From Bacteroidota bacterium (GTDB taxonomy: Bacteria > Bacteroidota > Bacteroidia > M30B66): a stretch of DNA of 9,090 bases. Both the position numbers and the translations under genes were made by a program. The notes beneath the pieces were generated by a model that was given only the letters and a program-made list of their open reading frames with translations, had not been told where the DNA came from and made no database searches. This document shows positions 6,255-9,090 of the stretch, piece after piece; the stretch's first letter is position 1; each line of letters opens with the position of its first letter. The stretch covers positions 1 to 9,090 of the forward strand of contig JAGQVC010000041.1 in assembly GCA_020438185.1 (NCBI GenBank), read 5' to 3'.

Positions 6255-8673
6255 TCTTATTATTACTTTCCGCCGGATACGGCGTAACAGCCTTATTTCA
6301 TTTATTACTGTATTTGGCCTTGCAGCAGGAATTACTTCGTGTGTCTTAATTTATTTCTTCGTAGAAACCGAACTGAGTTATGATAAAAACTGGCAGGACG
6401 CCGAAAACACATACAGATTAACAGAAACAATTCATCTCGGCGAAAAAATAGACCCTTTTGCGCTGAGTTCAATCCGCTCGGGAAATGAATTAAAAAATAT
6501 AATACCGGGATTAAAAAACATGGCCCGCCTCATGCCGGTAAGCGAGCAAACAGCCGCCTATGAGAGTGAAATTTATACGATTAAAAATAATTATTTTACA
6601 GATGCCACTTTCTTCGACATCTTCGATGTTCCTTTTAAATACGGAACACGCGATTCGGCATTAAGCAAACCGAACTGTGTTGTTATTTCAGATAAACTTT
6701 CATTAAAAATATTCGGTGAAACCAATCCGGTTGGGAAAATGCTGAGATACGCACGAAATTCCTACAAAATTACCGGCGTTGCAGCTATTTCAAAATTGCC
6801 AACTCATTTTAATGAAGCTGATGCTTTTCTCTCCTCAGCCTCTATGTTGCCTCAAATGCGACAGCAGCTTTCACAAGATTACATGCTGATGTCAACTTAC
6901 ACATATGTTCAGCTTGACCCATCGGTAAACGTCCTGGAAGCAGAAGGAACTATAAATGACTGGTCACAAAAGGTAGTCGGTCCCTGGCTGCTCGAAAATG
7001 AAGTCAACGGAAAACTTGAATTCGGGCTTCAACCTGTTACGGAAATTCATTTTGACACATATTATATATATGATCTGGTAAAAAAAGGGAATTTTACTTA
7101 TGTACTCATATTTGCTTCAGTTGCTGTTTTTCTGTTACTAATTGCATGCTTTAATTTCATGAATTTAACCACAGCCCAAACGGTTAAACGTTCCAAAGAA
7201 ATTGCTGTAAAAAAGGTAGCCGGAGCATCGTTAAAGAACTTAATTTATCAATTTTTTGGAGAGTCCCTTTTACTAACAGCACTTGCTGTGTTAATCAGCG
7301 TTGCATTTATTGAATTGTTGCTGCCCGCATTTCATGCTATCACCGGAGGGAATATTTCGGTTGAGCGTGCACTCTTTTCACCCGGCTTCTGGATTTTTAC
7401 ACTGGTTTTAATATTTATCACGGCTTTCGCCGGAAGTGCTTATCCTGTAGCATTTCTAAGCCGGCTCGAACCTTCAGGTATTTTGCGATCCGGTTCGGGT
7501 GGCGTTACAAACATCAAAAAAAACTCAGGCGGTCGCTGGATTTCCAATCTACTTGTGGTGCTTCAGTTCACACTCTCAATTGGTATTGTGACCGCCACGC
7601 TGATTGTGATGCTGCAAATGAATTTCATGAAAAACCAGGATCTGGGTTTTACCCGTGAAAACATTATGCTGATGCGCTATCCGGTTGGCGATACAACGAT
7701 AGTAACAAAAGCCAATGCAATAAAACATGAATTTTCGAACACACCGGGTGTGCTTTCGGTAGCAACAGGAGATGATGCACCGGGCGATAATACCGGCAGA
7801 ATCCTTTTTACCTACAACAAAAACGGAATCGAAGAAGTACAGCCAATAAATTTCACACGGGCCGACTATGATTTTCCTGACTTACTGGGGTTGAAAATTG
7901 AAAAAGGAAGGTGGTTTTCACGTGATTTTCCAACAGACATGCACGAAGGATTAATCATTAATGAAGCATGTGCTAAATTCCTTGGATACGACGATCCTAT
8001 TGGGAAAGAAATGCGCAGCGGAATTGGTGAAGGTAAAATAATAGGTGTGGTAAAAGACTTTAATTATGCTTCGCTGCGGTCCGAAATTGAACCTTTGGTT
8101 TTTATGCTTCCAATGGCAGGTTCGGATCAGGTGTTTGGCCGCACAATCATGCTAAGATTAAATCCCGGGGAGCACGAAGCTGCCCTGGCAGGTATTACTG
8201 CTACCTGGAAAAAGCTGTTTCCGGCACATCCGATGAATTATCAATACCTGAGTGATTCGCTGGACAGAATGTACGAAAAGGAAAACATTATGCTTAAAAT
8301 ACTAGGATACTTTGCTTTGCTTACAATCCTAATTTCCTGCCTGGGATTGTTCGGCTTAAGCGCATTTACAACAGAAAAAAGGACCAAGGAGATTGGCATC
8401 AGGAAGGTGATGGGAGCGTCTGTGCAACAGATTATTGCGCTTATCCTCCGTGATTTTCTGATTTTAATTGTTGCAGCTTTCCTGATTGCCGCTCCTCTTA
8501 CCTGGTATTTAATGAGCGAATGGCTGAATGATTTTGCCTACAGCATGAATATGCCCTGGTTTGTTTTTCCTGCAGCCGGATTGCTTGCCATTTTGGTTGC
8601 AGCATTAACAATTGGCTTTAGAGCTGCCTCGGCAGCAATGGCTAATCCCGTGCAGTCGTTGCGTTACGAATAA
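6241..8673 (+). CDS. Duplicated FtsX/MacB-type ABC exporter permease (810 aa)
   Basis: An inner-membrane permease partnering the upstream ATPase and adaptor. It is two MacB-like halves in one chain. Half one has a helix at about residues 18-41 (LISFITVFGLAAG...), a periplasmic domain of about 240 residues beginning ELSYDKNW, and three helices at about 285-308, 339-365 and 384-406. Half two has a helix at about 436-460, a second periplasmic domain of about 230 residues, and three helices at about 688-708, 735-757 and 776-798. The FtsX coupling motif occurs twice in matching places: KRSKEIAVKKVAGAS (316-330) and KRTKEIGIRKVMGAS (713-727). Eight helices in one polypeptide could replace the dimer of four-helix subunits used by MacB. 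The ATG overlaps the ATPase gene by 14 nt. The frame is intact. Related permeases export peptides, lipids or drugs; nothing here identifies the cargo. Confidence 0.94.
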   Translation: MFRRNLIITFRRIRRNSLISFITVFGLAAGITSCVLIYFFVETELSYDKNWQDAENTYRLTETIHLGEKIDPFALSSIRSGNELKNIIPGLKNMARLMPVSEQTAAYESEIYTIKNNYFTDATFFDIFDVPFKYGTRDSALSKPNCVVISDKLSLKIFGETNPVGKMLRYARNSYKITGVAAISKLPTHFNEADAFLSSASMLPQMRQQLSQDYMLMSTYTYVQLDPSVNVLEAEGTINDWSQKVVGPWLLENEVNGKLEFGLQPVTEIHFDTYYIYDLVKKGNFTYVLIFASVAVFLLLIACFNFMNLTTAQTVKRSKEIAVKKVAGASLKNLIYQFFGESLLLTALAVLISVAFIELLLPAFHAITGGNISVERALFSPGFWIFTLVLIFITAFAGSAYPVAFLSRLEPSGILRSGSGGVTNIKKNSGGRWISNLLVVLQFTLSIGIVTATLIVMLQMNFMKNQDLGFTRENIMLMRYPVGDTTIVTKANAIKHEFSNTPGVLSVATGDDAPGDNTGRILFTYNKNGIEEVQPINFTRADYDFPDLLGLKIEKGRWFSRDFPTDMHEGLIINEACAKFLGYDDPIGKEMRSGIGEGKIIGVVKDFNYASLRSEIEPLVFMLPMAGSDQVFGRTIMLRLNPGEHEAALAGITATWKKLFPAHPMNYQYLSDSLDRMYEKENIMLKILGYFALLTILISCLGLFGLSAFTTEKRTKEIGIRKVMGASVQQIIALILRDFLILIVAAFLIAAPLTWYLMSEWLNDFAYSMNMPWFVFPAAGLLAILVAALTIGFRAASAAMANPVQSLRYE

Positions 8674-8698
8674 TATTAAACCCTAAAACCCAAATAAA

Positions 8699-9090
8699 AT
8701 GAAATCCCTCCTACCCTTACTTTTATTATTTTCATTTATCCGGCTGCAAGCCGAAGAATGGACATTTTTAAACCCACAAACAAATGCTGATCTGGTTAGT
8801 ATTAAAATGGCCGATGCATTGAATGGATTTGCCGCCGGAAACGAAAGCGGGCATGCTGTATTGCTGAGGACCTCTGATGCCGGTGAAAACTGGGAGCTTA
8901 CTACAATAGAAAATTTCACCCTTAAATGCATGGCTGTTATTGACAATAACAGAATTCTATTGGGTGGTGAAGACATGATCTGTGGCTGTGCGACTGTATT
9001 TTATTCTGAAGATCAGGGTTACTCCTGGGTTAATAATTCACCTGTACAAATTCAGGCCTTTGGCTCAGTTAATTTTCTGAGTTCTGATGA
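8699..9090 (+). CDS. Secreted Asp-box (BNR/Ycf48-like) beta-propeller protein, 3'-truncated
   Basis: An open frame from the ATG at 8699 runs to the window end without a stop (130 codons plus 2 nt). The N-terminus MKSLLPLLLLFSFIRLQA followed by EEW is a good Sec signal peptide, with probable cleavage after Ala18, so the product should leave the cytoplasm. Two Asp-box motifs of the form S/T-x-D-x-G-x-x-W are visible: TSDAGENW (58-65) and SEDQGYSW (103-110). They lie about 45 residues apart, with the glycine-rich strands NGFAAG and RILLGG between or before them. This is the repeat pattern of BNR/Ycf48-type propellers; in Bacteroidota such proteins often end in a type IX secretion sorting domain, which would lie outside the window. 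It starts 25 nt after the permease stop codon, with no visible terminator, so it may share the exporter transcript. Function unknown. Confidence 0.78.
   Translation, partial: MKSLLPLLLLFSFIRLQAEEWTFLNPQTNADLVSIKMADALNGFAAGNESGHAVLLRTSDAGENWELTTIENFTLKCMAVIDNNRILLGGEDMICGCATVFYSEDQGYSWVNNSPVQIQAFGSVNFLSSD

Noticed and set aside
8683..8976. Minus-strand open frame of 97 codons at the right end
   Set aside because: It is antisense to the plus-strand frame from 8699, which has a signal peptide and two Asp-box motifs. The minus-strand translation shows no recognisable features.

Overview
The window looks like a Bacteroidota (Bacteroidetes) chromosome segment. The grounds are A/T-rich start contexts without clear Shine-Dalgarno sequences, a RecQ with the long insert familiar from that phylum, an NtrC-type regulator with the GAFTDA loop variant, an exporter permease of about 800 residues with two FtsX halves, and a secreted Asp-box (BNR/Ycf48-like) protein. 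There are no mobile elements, RNA genes or CRISPR arrays that I can see. Genus and species cannot be told from this sequence.

Layout: positions 1-1250 (+) hold the C-terminal two thirds of a RecQ-family helicase, cut by the window edge. It converges, with a 33-nt gap, on a minus-strand two-gene operon: a sigma-54-type response regulator (3990 to 2611) followed by a membrane histidine kinase (2621 to 1284), overlapping by 11 nt. A divergent intergenic region (about 4009-4280) follows. It contains a perfect 8-2-8 palindrome, a degenerate copy 21 bp further on, and a -24/-12-like element. From there a plus-strand operon runs: HlyD/MacA-like adaptor (4299 or 4281 to 5552), ABC ATPase (5556-6254) and duplicated FtsX/MacB-type permease (6241-8673). 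After 25 nt comes the start of a secreted Asp-box beta-propeller-like protein (8699 to beyond 9090).

How the genes may work together (inference): the kinase, which has two transmembrane helices and almost no periplasmic loop, would phosphorylate the NtrC-like regulator. The regulator would bind the palindromic sites about 100-120 bp upstream of a predicted start and activate sigma-54 RNA polymerase at the -24/-12 element, switching on the tripartite exporter. No outer-membrane TolC partner is present in the window, and the exported substrate cannot be deduced. The short-loop kinase beside an ABC exporter raises the possibility that the kinase senses the membrane or the transporter itself. This is the most interesting testable idea here. 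The component families are known; I found no clearly new enzyme system.
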